A DNA stretch of 43,316 bases from a virus: positions 629 to 43,944 of the IMG/VR virus record IMGVR_UViG_3300008107_000723; one strand, 5' to 3'. The translations under genes and the position numbers were made by a program. Position 1 is the first letter of the stretch, and each line of letters opens with the position of its first letter. The notes under the pieces are model-generated. The model saw nothing but the letters and a program-made list of their open reading frames with translations. It was not told the DNA's origin and did no database searches. This document shows positions 1 to 8,151 of this stretch, one piece after another.

Positions 1-468
1 TTTTCTTTTTATATTTTCCCGTCGCCATCTGGTTGCCTGTTGTTTCTTCTGTTCTTGGCGTTGGATTTCAGCACGTTCTTCCTTGATCCTTTCACGCATC
101 ACTTCAAACTCAGACCATACAGCACCTAATTCTGGCGGGGCTTGATATACCAGCATCTCACGTAACTCTGTCTCTAACCGCAGCATTTCCTTTTGAGCCA
201 ATACTCGGTTAAACGCTTCTTGGTTTAACGATGTGTCCGATGCTTTACTACTCTTTAGTTCTTGCTCATGTACATGTTTCTCAAGCGTCTCATGCGCGTT
301 AAAGAAGTTTCCAAGGTGTTTACTTAGGTCTGCAACAACATCCTTGGCTTGACCGTAAGCATCGACCAACTCCATACCCTGCGCTTTGTACTCTTGGTAA
401 AGCTCGCAGCCTTTACGTACAGCAGCGGCAGCAGTTTTAGCAGCAGCAAGCAGGGTAAGGGGGTCAAT
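1..468 (-). CDS. Alpha-helical, coiled-coil-like phage protein, partial at left edge, AUU start
   Basis: An open frame of 156 codons runs off the left edge without a stop. It reads as a natural protein: an Ala-rich N-terminus (IDPLTLLAAAKTAAAAV), then long charged helices rich in Glu, Lys and Gln (for example LRLETELREML and RIKEERAEIQRQEQKKQQ), as in coiled coils. The frame opens right after the stop of the gene at 472-744. The only start placed correctly behind the GGAG ribosome-binding site (6-nt spacer) is ATT at 468-466. The next ATG lies about 31 codons in and would discard the conserved-looking N-terminus. No signal peptide or membrane segment is visible. The function is unknown; being last in the tail-fibre transcript, it may be a virion-associated or lysis-accessory protein. 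Confidence 0.75.
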   Translation of the reverse strand, partial: MDPLTLLAAAKTAAAAVRKGCELYQEYKAQGMELVDAYGQAKDVVADLSKHLGNFFNAHETLEKHVHEQELKSSKASDTSLNQEAFNRVLAQKEMLRLETELREMLVYQAPPELGAVWSEFEVMRERIKEERAEIQRQEQKKQQATRWRRENIKRK

Positions 469-471
469 GGT

Positions 472-744
472 TTACTCCGGTACTGGAAGCGTAGGTGCTA
501 CGGGTGGGACAAATTCAACGTAGTTAGGGTCAACTGACCAGTCTGTACCATTAAATAAATACTTGCACCCAAACCAATCACTAGGCGGCGTTACATTCTC
601 AAATAACGTGGTGTTTGAAATATTGCAGTCAGAAATAAAAAATTTAGGTGGGTATCCAACTTGGATAAAGCTGTCCTCCATTTTTACATATTCGTTATCT
701 TCAAACACATACAAAGAAACGCCGTTTTTTATTAAAGTTTTCAC
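472..744 (-). CDS. Small tail-fibre-associated protein, 90 aa
   Basis: A 90-residue protein lying directly downstream of the large fibre gene at 741-2411, with a 4-bp stop/start overlap that suggests translational coupling. It starts with a short beta-like segment (MKTLIKNGVSLYVFEDNEYVK) and ends in a Pro/Val-rich tail (VPPVAPTLPVPE). Its size and place match the two accessory proteins at 2415-2660 and 3726-3968, although the sequence is different. Small genes placed after fibre genes are often fibre-assembly chaperones or cap subunits. That role is inferred from position only; I do not recognise the family. Confidence 0.7.
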   Translation of the reverse strand: MKTLIKNGVSLYVFEDNEYVKMEDSFIQVGYPPKFFISDCNISNTTLFENVTPPSDWFGCKYLFNGTDWSVDPNYVEFVPPVAPTLPVPE

Positions 745-2411
745 GCTGCATTTCCTTCCGTAATAAGTAATGATGTGGCTGATAAAGCTTTACCTAGCTT
801 ATAACCTGTTGCCGATGAAGATGTAGTTAATGCGCCAGTTGACGTTAAGTAATATGTTGTACCTGTAGTTAAACCCGTTTGGTTAGTTACTACAGAACCT
901 TGCATAGCAACGTTTACCGACGCACCATTAAGTGCGCTATTAGTAGCAACACCTACCCAATTTGTTACTGTTGTGTATCCCGGTTCAAACACTTGGGAGG
1001 CTCCATAGCCTGCGAAAGCAACTTTATAACTTGTACTGTCATAAGCGACAGCGCCGCCCATATTATTAGTACTTACTACTGGCGATTGAAAGCTTAGTGT
1101 TGTTCCTGACAAACTTGCGCTAATTGAAAAACCTTGCCAAATAATTGCAATACGTTTTTGAAACGAACAGTACACAGCACCAATGTACAGCGTTGATGCA
1201 GAATTAAAAGTTTGTGCAGTACCAAAAGAAATAGCGGTGCTAGTTGCAGTTCCAACAATAGCCGTTCCGTACCCGGTTGAATTTTGATAGCAGATAACGG
1301 ATTTATTATTTACTGGGTCAAAACAACCAGATATGTAGTTAGTAGCCGCCGAATTAAAAACAGTTTTTGCTCCTACTACTGGGCTTGATGGCTGACAATT
1401 TACTACCTGAGCGGTTCCATAGCCGTTATTAGTCCTGTCGGAATACATTATAATCATTCTTGCAACACTACTGTCGTAAACCATATTTAACATTGAAGAA
1501 GTAGTGACAGGCGAAGTTGTTGCAGCAAGAATAACAACGCCTCCTTTTTGCGTTAATGTAGTTCCGCTATAAGTAAATGTTTGTAGATAGACTTGTTGCG
1601 CACCACTACTTGCAGTTAAAACTACTACGTTATCATTCCCAGCATCGTAACGAACACGCATACCTGTTACGTTAGCTATACCCGGAGAAAAAACAGGCCC
1701 CCAATTAATACTTGTTCCGCTAATTGTCCCAACCCTTACTTGAGACGAAATATTGCCATCATTATACGTATAGGTAACTGCGACTTTCCCATTCCCAAGT
1801 GAACAGCATGATATAGCGTCATTACCGATGATAAAACCTGAGAAATTTTCCTGTGCTCCCCATGTAATAGTTGTTCCGCTAACAGTACCCACAAGAGATG
1901 ATGCGGTTAATACGCCATAGCTATAGTTATTACTACGGAACACAACTACTACTTTGTTTGTTGTTGGATCATAGCAGCCGTCATTATTTACTTCCATTCC
2001 ATACGGATAAGTAACAACGGCTCCGACTGCCGGAACTGTTCCTGAAACAATACTAACCGTACCGTCTGTATTTAAAACAACCACATCCCCGTTACTTAAA
2101 GCACCCGATGCAACAAATGATCTTGTTGGGTACCCTGTAGCTGCTGATGTCCACGCGGTTCCATTTGATATAAGCACGTTGCCCGCTGCGCCGGGTGAAG
2201 TGATACCTGTCCCGCCATTTGCCGCAGGTAGGGTGCCTGTAACATTAGTTGCAAGATTGATGTTCGACCCTACTAACGTTGGGATGCTTACCCCAGCAGA
2301 ACTAACGGTAAGTTTAGTAACGCCAGCGGCCTGTAGTGCAAGCTGCCCCGAAGCATCACCAGTTATAACCGCGCCGCCAGTTACGGTATCGGCATTAAGA
2401 ATTGTTGGCAT
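741..2411 (-). CDS. Tail fibre / receptor-binding protein with propeller-like repeats, 556 aa
   Basis: The N-terminal 90 residues carry low-complexity fibre signatures (ITGDASGQLALQAAG, NGGTGITSPGAAGN) shared with neighbouring fibre proteins. From about residue 130 to 470 there are five or six irregular repeats of about 55 residues, each with a strand of the type YDxxxxKVVVxF followed by Gly/Thr/Ser turns and SGTTIxWG. This is what beta-propeller or sialidase-like domains look like. The C-terminal 80 residues (TTYYLTSTGALT, GYKLGKALSATSLLI) resemble a phage fibre tip domain. It probably binds a host surface glycan or protein. No catalytic residues can be assigned. It is followed by a coupled 90-aa protein. 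Confidence 0.8.
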   Translation of the reverse strand: MPTILNADTVTGGAVITGDASGQLALQAAGVTKLTVSSAGVSIPTLVGSNINLATNVTGTLPAANGGTGITSPGAAGNVLISNGTAWTSAATGYPTRSFVASGALSNGDVVVLNTDGTVSIVSGTVPAVGAVVTYPYGMEVNNDGCYDPTTNKVVVVFRSNNYSYGVLTASSLVGTVSGTTITWGAQENFSGFIIGNDAISCCSLGNGKVAVTYTYNDGNISSQVRVGTISGTSINWGPVFSPGIANVTGMRVRYDAGNDNVVVLTASSGAQQVYLQTFTYSGTTLTQKGGVVILAATTSPVTTSSMLNMVYDSSVARMIIMYSDRTNNGYGTAQVVNCQPSSPVVGAKTVFNSAATNYISGCFDPVNNKSVICYQNSTGYGTAIVGTATSTAISFGTAQTFNSASTLYIGAVYCSFQKRIAIIWQGFSISASLSGTTLSFQSPVVSTNNMGGAVAYDSTSYKVAFAGYGASQVFEPGYTTVTNWVGVATNSALNGASVNVAMQGSVVTNQTGLTTGTTYYLTSTGALTTSSSATGYKLGKALSATSLLITEGNAA

Positions 2412-2414
2412 GTC

Positions 2415-2660
2415 TTACTCCAGTGCTTGTATTTGTGCAGATAACGCAGCAAGTTGCGCCATCAGTTGTTCTTTGGTTGGGGCTGGGATTGGTTCAGGTT
2501 CTGGAAGTGGATCGGGTTCGGTAAAGTTTGTACCGTCATACTTCCAACCGGGGCCAGCCTTTTCGCAAGCAACCCATCCGTTTTGCGCAGCGTATTCAGC
2601 ATCAGCCACCACGACATTGACTGCTATACCGTTTTCTATTATTGCGTATCTGTTAGTCAT
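2415..2660 (-). CDS. Fibre accessory protein, paralogue of 3726-3968, 81 aa
   Basis: This 81-residue protein opens with MTNRYAIIENGIAVNVVVAD and ends with PAPTKEQLMAQLAALSAQIQ. Both ends match the protein at 3726-3968 (YAIIENGKVINTVVAEADYA and PAPTKEQLLAELQALTAKI), so the two are paralogues. The pattern is a small beta domain, a Pro/Glu linker (DPLPEPEPIP) and a C-terminal heptad-like helix that could trimerise. It sits 9 bp downstream of the glycine-rich fibre at 2670-3722. Similar short proteins occur next to fibre genes in other phages and are thought to help fibre assembly or form a fibre piece. The exact role is unknown. Confidence 0.8.
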   Translation of the reverse strand: MTNRYAIIENGIAVNVVVADAEYAAQNGWVACEKAGPGWKYDGTNFTEPDPLPEPEPIPAPTKEQLMAQLAALSAQIQALE

Positions 2661-2669
2661 ATTTGCCTC

Positions 2670-3722
2670 TTACCAAGAATAGACGCGGATCAGTCCTGCA
2701 CCGCCAACACCGCCAGCACCGGAGTTAAATCCATTAGTGGAACCACCGCCACCACCACCGCCTCCAGCAGGTTGAGCACCAGCACCACCAGCACCAGCGG
2801 CTGCCGTATTACCCCAAGCACCACCACCACCGCCAAATCTTGCACTACCAGTTGTTCCAGCAGTTCCTTGCGTAGTGCCACCTACACCACCGCCGCCAGT
2901 AAACCCAGCAATAGCCCCCCCATCTGAACCCGCTTTTGTGGTTCCTCCGGAGCTTATACCACCTCCAGAACCACCTCCGGCTCCACCTTGGTACGAGCAA
3001 CCACCAGCATAACTATCGGCATCGCCTGACATTCCCCCTCCAGACCCGCCGCCAAAACCAGAATTTCTTCCAAAACTTGAAGATACGCCCTGTGCGCCAC
3101 CTAGATGACCATAAGATGAAGCACCTCCAGATACGTTTGAATAAGGTTGCCCAGCAGTCCCGCCGCTTGCTGCTCCTAAAACACCTCCGCCAGCACCTCC
3201 CGGGTATGCGTTTCCAGCACCACCACCTGTCCCATTGCCGCCACCATAAGAAGTTAAATATGCGCCAAATGTGGTATTCCCGCCAACAACTCCATCAACG
3301 CCTACGGTACCGTTTGTTGTTATCGCCGCACCACCTGTACCTCCAGCACCGACAGTTGCAGTTACTGTGCTTGTTAAATCTGAGGCTTTAAAAAGGCGGT
3401 AGGCATACGCGCCTCCACCACCTGCTGTGCCACCATCTCTTACGCCGCCAGAAGTATTGCGGCAACCACTGCCCCCACCACCTCCACCACCCCATACTTC
3501 AACCATCACAAACGTAGCGCCGGAAGGTTTTGTCCAAGTACCTGAAGATGTGAACTCTTGAAAACTAGCACCGGGAGCAGCGCCCCACGTAGGCGCACTA
3601 GAACCTGCTGATAACAATACCTGCCCAGCCGTACCTGCCGCAGTAGAAGCATAGTTAGCGCCGTCACCATAGACGACACCGCCAGCGGTGGGTGTGTTAT
3701 TTCCTACAATCGTTACTGGCAT
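2670..3722 (-). CDS. Glycine-rich tail fibre adhesin, 350 aa
   Basis: The first 60 residues are a fibre-type leader (GDGANYASTAAGTAGQVLLSAGSSA is split by turns), followed by an immunoglobulin-like strand set ending VMVEVWGGGGGGG. From about residue 75 to the end the protein is dominated by glycine blocks separated by aromatic and Ser/Thr residues. This resembles the glycine-rich distal adhesins of T-even-like phages, where stacked polyglycine type II helices form the receptor tip. Glycine exceeds a third of the residues in this half. It ends GGVGGAGLIRVYSW. It shares its design with 3979-4800, and the two probably arose by duplication and exchange. Confidence 0.8.
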   Translation of the reverse strand: MPVTIVGNNTPTAGGVVYGDGANYASTAAGTAGQVLLSAGSSAPTWGAAPGASFQEFTSSGTWTKPSGATFVMVEVWGGGGGGGSGCRNTSGGVRDGGTAGGGGAYAYRLFKASDLTSTVTATVGAGGTGGAAITTNGTVGVDGVVGGNTTFGAYLTSYGGGNGTGGGAGNAYPGGAGGGVLGAASGGTAGQPYSNVSGGASSYGHLGGAQGVSSSFGRNSGFGGGSGGGMSGDADSYAGGCSYQGGAGGGSGGGISSGGTTKAGSDGGAIAGFTGGGGVGGTTQGTAGTTGSARFGGGGGAWGNTAAAGAGGAGAQPAGGGGGGGGSTNGFNSGAGGVGGAGLIRVYSW

Positions 3723-3725
3723 GAT

Positions 3726-3968
3726 TTACTCCATTGCGTTAATTTTAGCCGTCAGAGCCTGTAGCTCTGCAAGCAGTTGTTCTTTGGTTGGGGCTGGTGG
3801 TGTTACCACTACAGGCACAGGGCGGTTGTCAACAAACTGACCATTAACGTAATCCCAGTCAATGCCTCCGCTTGTGAGTTCTACCCAGCCTTTTGTGGCA
3901 GCGTAGTCTGCTTCGGCTACTACTGTATTGATTACTTTACCGTTTTCTATGATTGCGTAGTTTGGCAT
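3726..3968 (-). CDS. Fibre accessory protein, paralogue of 2415-2660, 80 aa
   Basis: The start is placed at the ATG giving MPNYAIIENGKVIN, because AAGG lies 8 nt upstream and this matches the start of its paralogue at 2415-2660. An in-frame start 21 nt further upstream exists but would overlap the previous gene. It has the same three parts: an N-terminal YAIIENG domain, a Pro-rich linker (VPVVVTPPAPTKEQ) and a C-terminal short helix with hydrophobic heptads. It lies just downstream of the glycine-rich fibre at 3979-4800, so the order glycine-rich fibre plus accessory protein occurs twice in a row. Confidence 0.8.
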   Translation of the reverse strand: MPNYAIIENGKVINTVVAEADYAATKGWVELTSGGIDWDYVNGQFVDNRPVPVVVTPPAPTKEQLLAELQALTAKINAME

Positions 3969-3978
3969 TAGCTTCACC

Positions 3979-4800
3979 TTAATATTCAAAAATCACTACA
4001 CCAGCGGCACCAGCCCCGCCAGTTACACCACCAGAACTAGCTCCAGTACCACCTGCGCCGATAGTTACCGTCAAAGTATTGCCGGGAGTAAGACCCGTTA
4101 GATATTTAATAGACGCACCACCAGCGCCACCGCCACCAGCGCCTAAACCATCATTGACACCGCCGCCGCCGCCACCGCCATAAACATTTCCATTAGAGCC
4201 ATTTTGATTAGCGCCTATAGCACTACCTTGAGCGCCTTTACCCCCGCCGCCTAAGAATGACGCGCCGCCATTTCCTGCGAGAACGCCACTAGGCGATCCA
4301 GTTTGACCCGCTGACCCATAAAAATTTATATCCCCACCAGAGCCAACACCGCCAGCACCGCCCGGATAAATTGCTGAAACAGCACCGCCTGTAGCTGAGA
4401 TTGTAGAAATTGTCTGTGTGCCAGAAGCAACACTAGAAGTGCCTCCACCTGTGCCGCCAGTGAAGTTACCTATCGTAGCGCCACCACCACCACCAACAAC
4501 AGTTATTTTTAACACTGTCTTTCCGGATGGAATAGTAAATGTACCTGACGCAGTTGAAACAGACATAGCAGAAAAACCACCCGCAGGAGTTGTCCAACTC
4601 GGCGCAGAGCCTGTACCCGCACTTGTCAGCACCTGCCCGCTAGTACCGTAGCCCGGCGTAGAGCCAACACCTATTGAGCCGTTTGCGGCTAAAGTAACAG
4701 AAGGCGTTGTGCCGTTTACTTGTAGTTGCAGTGTGCCGTCTGTATTGCCAGTGCTAACTAGCGCGGTTCCTGATGATGTGCCTGCTGAAATAGTACTCAT
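3979..4800 (-). CDS. Glycine-rich tail fibre adhesin, 273 aa
   Basis: The N-terminus (residues 1-70) is a fibre leader with LQVNGTTPSVTLAANGS and TSGQVLTSAGTGSAPSW, seen in many phage fibres and partly shared with 2670-3722. A strand region ends in VLKITVVGGGGG. The rest (about residues 110-273) is built from glycine blocks with Ala/Ser and scattered aromatics, ending GAAGVVIFEY. It is shorter than its neighbour, but the Gly-rich part is organised alike. The likely role is a receptor-contacting adhesin. Whether both glycine-rich fibres are on one virion or are alternatives cannot be told from sequence. Confidence 0.8.
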   Translation of the reverse strand: MSTISAGTSSGTALVSTGNTDGTLQLQVNGTTPSVTLAANGSIGVGSTPGYGTSGQVLTSAGTGSAPSWTTPAGGFSAMSVSTASGTFTIPSGKTVLKITVVGGGGGATIGNFTGGTGGGTSSVASGTQTISTISATGGAVSAIYPGGAGGVGSGGDINFYGSAGQTGSPSGVLAGNGGASFLGGGGKGAQGSAIGANQNGSNGNVYGGGGGGGVNDGLGAGGGGAGGASIKYLTGLTPGNTLTVTIGAGGTGASSGGVTGGAGAAGVVIFEY

Positions 4801-4809
4801 TGTCGTTCC

Positions 4810-5745
4810 TTATAAAACAATCCAACGTTGCCCAGAACTCACTGTCACACTTTGCCCCGAAGCAACTGTAATCGGGCCAACGCACATCGCATTAGTGCCT
4901 GTGGCTATCGTATAGCTAGACGTTATCTGATCTGAATTTACTACTAAGCCGTTACTAGCTACAACCTGCGAAGCTTGGAAGTCTCCCGTGCTTGGCTTAT
5001 ACAATAGCTTGGAGTTGCTGGTAAATAAGTTAGCTACCGTACCGGATGTTGCGTTTGCAAATGCTGGGAATAAATTAGTCGCTGTCGCCGTGTCATTTAC
5101 TAAAGTAACCGCACCCCCCGCTGCCGATGGTGACCACTTCAAACCCGTAGCAGTTGTAGAATCTGTAGTTAGGACGTAGTTATTATTTGGATCAGCAGCA
5201 AACCGTACATTGTCTGTACCGTTGTTGACAATCAAATCGCCTTTGGTTGTCGTAGGCGCTAACGCATTAAATGCGTCTGTCTGCGTTGTCTCACCTGTAC
5301 CACCATCAGCAATTGCTAACGGGATATTTAAGCTCAACGAGTCAAGATTATTAATGGCATCAACTACATCCGTGCCATCGTTATAGACTACCGTGCTCTT
5401 ACCTGCGGCAACGGTAACAGCTCCGCCTGTGGCGTTCCTAACAAGAACTTCATCAGCCAGATTATTGTTGATGATGTAGAACTTTTGAATCGCTGGAACA
5501 TACAAGTTACGTACGCCACCGGAAGTTCCAATCAAGTTTAGCCGTAAGTTTCTAGCAGTTTGACTAAGATTAGAATTTGTAAGCGTTAGGGTTACATCCG
5601 CGCTGGTAAACGTCACATTAGCGGAACCAACAATAGCTTGTTCTAAAGCAAACTGTAGATTGTTATTTGTTGTAAAGCCCCAAGCACCGGCTTGGTCGCC
5701 CGTACCAATTAGCTCTATTTTTAGGTTACTGTACGTACTCGCCAT
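4810..5745 (-). CDS. Tail fibre protein with C-terminal module shared with 5755-7053, 311 aa
   Basis: The N-terminal half (MASTYSNLKIELIGTGDQAGAWG) matches a common phage fibre/baseplate-attachment N-domain in which a fibre describes a time-like grid of strands. Residues about 140-200 contain the fibre linker ADGGTGETTQTDAFNAL. The last 50 residues (ITSSYTIATGTNAMCVGPIT to GQRWIVL) are nearly the same as the end of the next gene upstream, 5755-7053. This indicates a duplicated or exchanged C-terminal cap domain. The likely role is fibre shaft or side fibre. Confidence 0.78.
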   Translation of the reverse strand: MASTYSNLKIELIGTGDQAGAWGFTTNNNLQFALEQAIVGSANVTFTSADVTLTLTNSNLSQTARNLRLNLIGTSGGVRNLYVPAIQKFYIINNNLADEVLVRNATGGAVTVAAGKSTVVYNDGTDVVDAINNLDSLSLNIPLAIADGGTGETTQTDAFNALAPTTTKGDLIVNNGTDNVRFAADPNNNYVLTTDSTTATGLKWSPSAAGGAVTLVNDTATATNLFPAFANATSGTVANLFTSNSKLLYKPSTGDFQASQVVASNGLVVNSDQITSSYTIATGTNAMCVGPITVASGQSVTVSSGQRWIVL

Positions 5746-5754
5746 AGTTAGTCC

Positions 5755-7053
5755 TTAGAGCACCACCCACCGTTGCCCAGATGATACTGTAATTGATACC
5801 CCAGATGCTATAGTTACCGGCCCTATAGACTGCCCATTTGTTCCTGTAGCTATCGTGTAACTTGAGGATATTGCCGTATTATTAACGTATATCCCGTTAG
5901 TAGCTTGAAACACTGGAGCTAAAACAGCATTATCAGTATCCTGATAAACAGCTTTTCCAGCAGGATAATCAACCCAAACTTCTTTTGTTCCTGCGCTAAA
6001 TGTTGTTTTGGTTGGTGCGCCTGCGCTAGAAGACAACACCGTATCACGCGATAAAGTAGTGCCTGAAGAAGTATAGGTACCGATCCCAACTTCCCACTCG
6101 TTCGTGCCTTGTCCAGCGATTACATAGTACGTAGTATTTGCGTTACCAACAAAATTTACATTAGTGCTACTTACCCCTGCAACCGATACGTTTTCTGACA
6201 GAGCGGCTACGAAATCTACTTGCCCTAAAACTTGTTCTATACCACGCACCGTTTCCGCAATATTTACTTGGAAATCAACTTGCGCTGCATTTGCATCCGA
6301 AGCAGAAGCAGACTCACTTAGCACTGCATCCGTAAAATACTGCCTATCAAATGCGGCTGAAACATTTACCAACTCAGACTGCGTAGCTACAAATACTGTT
6401 TGCGTCTGCCACGCACCAACAAACTGTGCAATCTCGCTTATGTTTGTTACAAAGTCTGCTTGTGCTGCATTTACAGCTAACGTATTCACCGCTTCATTTA
6501 CGTTTTGACTGGTTGTATAAACCGCTGCATTTGTGTCTGTTGCGCTTACTGTCTCATCTCGTGACGCTAGTATGGTTGCAGTACTGCCTATTTCCAAATC
6601 TACTAGGCTTACAGATTCATTTACTGCGTATGCAAATTGAGCTGCAACTTCTTCTATACTTGATCCACGTGCCGTTTCAGCTACATCTGAATCAAAAGCA
6701 AAAACTGCGTAGTTATCATCCAGCAAGTTTACTGTTTCATTTTGCGACGAAATAAAATTAGCTTGTGCTGCTTGGTTAGCAATTGCTTGTACAGTTTCAC
6801 TGACGTTTTGATCCGTCTGATACACCGCACTTTGATTTGCATCTGCATTTACTGTTTCATTAGCTATCGCCTGAAAAGCAATCTGCGTAACCCAAGCACC
6901 AACAAACTGACCAATCTCTGACACAGAAACTGCGTAATCAACACTTCCTGCATTTTCTGCAAAAACGTTAATTGATTCTGCTACGCTTACAGGAAAGACG
7001 GAACTACCTAAAGAAGCAAAAGGCGCTTGTGAGAATGTAGTGATACCAAACAT
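5755..7053 (-). CDS. Repeat-containing tail fibre/appendage protein, 432 aa
   Basis: Residues about 20-300 consist of roughly ten degenerate repeats of about 30 residues, with core pattern ETVxAxDxNxAVYxTxQNVxE. Two of them share the longer element QFVGAWxTQ (near residues 50 and 210). Residues 300-370 form a separate domain (TTYYVIAGQGTNEWEVGIGT) of the type seen in phage proteins with a GQGTxEWE motif. The last 50 residues duplicate the C-terminus of 4810-5745. It starts MFGITTFSQAPFASLG, as other phage appendage proteins do. The repeats probably make a fibrous shaft. The gene is first of the fibre array in transcription order. Confidence 0.78.
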   Translation of the reverse strand: MFGITTFSQAPFASLGSSVFPVSVAESINVFAENAGSVDYAVSVSEIGQFVGAWVTQIAFQAIANETVNADANQSAVYQTDQNVSETVQAIANQAAQANFISSQNETVNLLDDNYAVFAFDSDVAETARGSSIEEVAAQFAYAVNESVSLVDLEIGSTATILASRDETVSATDTNAAVYTTSQNVNEAVNTLAVNAAQADFVTNISEIAQFVGAWQTQTVFVATQSELVNVSAAFDRQYFTDAVLSESASASDANAAQVDFQVNIAETVRGIEQVLGQVDFVAALSENVSVAGVSSTNVNFVGNANTTYYVIAGQGTNEWEVGIGTYTSSGTTLSRDTVLSSSAGAPTKTTFSAGTKEVWVDYPAGKAVYQDTDNAVLAPVFQATNGIYVNNTAISSSYTIATGTNGQSIGPVTIASGVSITVSSGQRWVVL

Positions 7054-7065
7054 GCGCCTTAGCCT

Positions 7066-7245
7066 TTACTTGACAGTAACAAGCTGATCTTCATCAAACC
7101 AACGGTTGTGTGTCACACCATTTGAATCAGTCCAAGAAACCAAATACTGAACGACACCATCTTCGTCCATACGTAAGGATTCTATTGGACCCTGTGGCAC
7201 AGCCATTACTAATTTGACGGTATCGCCTTTTTTAAAAGTAGCCAT
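7066..7245 (-). CDS. YodC/DUF2158-like small protein, 59 aa
   Basis: A complete 59-codon frame starts at ATG 7245 behind a strong GGAGG (5-nt spacer) and ends with TAA at 7066. The protein begins MATFKKGDTVKLV and continues with VQYLVSWTDSNGVTHNRWFD and EDQLVTVK. This matches the pattern of small YodC-like proteins (GDxVxL, then W-x-D...G...H-R-W-F). They fold as one small SH3/KOW-like barrel. It sits between the tail protein at 7256-7828 and the fibre array. The role in phage is unknown. Confidence 0.8.
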   Translation of the reverse strand: MATFKKGDTVKLVMAVPQGPIESLRMDEDGVVQYLVSWTDSNGVTHNRWFDEDQLVTVK

Positions 7246-7255
7246 AATTCCTCCG

Positions 7256-7828
7256 TTATACCGCGTCGGCGTTAAAAGTGTAAGTCACATTCAGCGTATC
7301 ACCTGATGCAACAATCTTGTCGCCGCCAGTGAAGTTACCTTCTGAGAACAATACGCCAGACGTACCAGAAGCTACGGTAGTCAAAAATGCTCCAGCAACT
7401 GTGCCGCCAGCACCAGATATTGCGAAAGGTGAAGGTGAAGCTGAGTTTGAAATGACCGATGGGTCTGCTGTGGTAGCCGTACCAAACGTCACTGCTTTAC
7501 GAGTGCCCACATAATTTGTGAACTCTGTCCAAGCTTTAGATGCCAATGTGTCAGCAGCGGCGTATGTAACACCAGAGCCGGGGCCGGTTACCAAACCAAG
7601 GTACCAAGCTGCAACGTAACCAGAACCTTTAAAGAACTCTGTGTTTAAGTTTTGCAGACCCTGATTAACTACTAAATTATGGAAAGAATCTTCCCACTTT
7701 TTATTGCCATCAGAATCAAAGCAAGTAACTGTAAATACACCACCAAAACTGCCGCTCTCTTGCTCTTGCGAGGACTTGCCTACGCCAGCATGAACAGTTT
7801 CACCCAATGTTGATTTTGCAATAGGCAT
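7256..7828 (-). CDS. Beta-rich virion/tail protein, 190 aa
   Basis: The protein has a 25-residue leader (VHAGVGKSSQEQESGSFGG), then a beta-rich domain with NLVVNQGLQNLNTEFFKGS and VAAWYLGLV. These are elements seen in a widespread family of phage structural proteins found beside tail genes. The second half is Ser/Thr/Ala/Gly-rich with alternating strands and ends TLNVTYTFNADAV. It has no Cys pairs, signal peptide or membrane segment. By position it is likely to be a tail or neck-associated structural protein. Exact function is not known. Confidence 0.7.
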   Translation of the reverse strand: MPIAKSTLGETVHAGVGKSSQEQESGSFGGVFTVTCFDSDGNKKWEDSFHNLVVNQGLQNLNTEFFKGSGYVAAWYLGLVTGPGSGVTYAAADTLASKAWTEFTNYVGTRKAVTFGTATTADPSVISNSASPSPFAISGAGGTVAGAFLTTVASGTSGVLFSEGNFTGGDKIVASGDTLNVTYTFNADAV

Positions 7829-7837
7829 AATGACCTC

Positions 7838-8151
7838 TCAAGGAAAACGAATTAGTGCCGTAGTAGCCGTATTAACGGGCATAACGACAGTATTACTGGT
7901 TGAAGAAAAAATTTTATCTGAGCCAAAATCAAGCACGGCCACAGATACATTACCACGCGTAACATTGTAAATCAAAGCACCTCGGGCAACAAAGCTTGCA
8001 CCGGGGAAAGACACATTATTAAAGTTAACGTAGACCGTTCCGGTATTGGTATTCGTACTTAAAGTAGCTACAACGTGTCTGTTAACAAGTTCTGCCCAGC
8101 TTGGAGCATCTCTTGTTTGAAGCTGTTTGTCAGGCCCTGTTGAATACTCAC
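7838..8151 (-). pseudogene. Frame-split phage tail-associated protein; middle seems missing
   Basis: A GTG at 8151 overlaps the stop of the upstream gene and follows AAGG. It opens a 27-codon frame, VSIQQGLTNSFKQEMLQAG and then QNLLTDTL, that ends with TAG at 8070-8068. This looks like the N-terminus of a widespread small phage structural family (LTNSFKxExL...DTLKxALYT). The C-terminal half of the same family (FVARGALIYNVTRGNVSVAV, LDFGSDK, TALIRFP) follows in the -1 frame and ends with TGA at 7838. The family's usual central segment (ALYT...GTGYTAGG) is absent; family features are from memory. Either an internal deletion broke the gene, or a -1 shift joins the two parts into a short product. 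No obvious slippery heptamer was found. Confidence 0.6.

Noticed and set aside
2454-3391. Plus-strand frames of 151 and 157 aa opposite the glycine-rich fibre
   Set aside because: Their His/Leu/Arg or Thr/Ser bias is the complement of glycine codons; not genes.
1-7053. Diversity-generating retroelement acting on the fibre genes
   Set aside because: No reverse transcriptase, template repeat or adenine-biased variable repeat was seen in the window.
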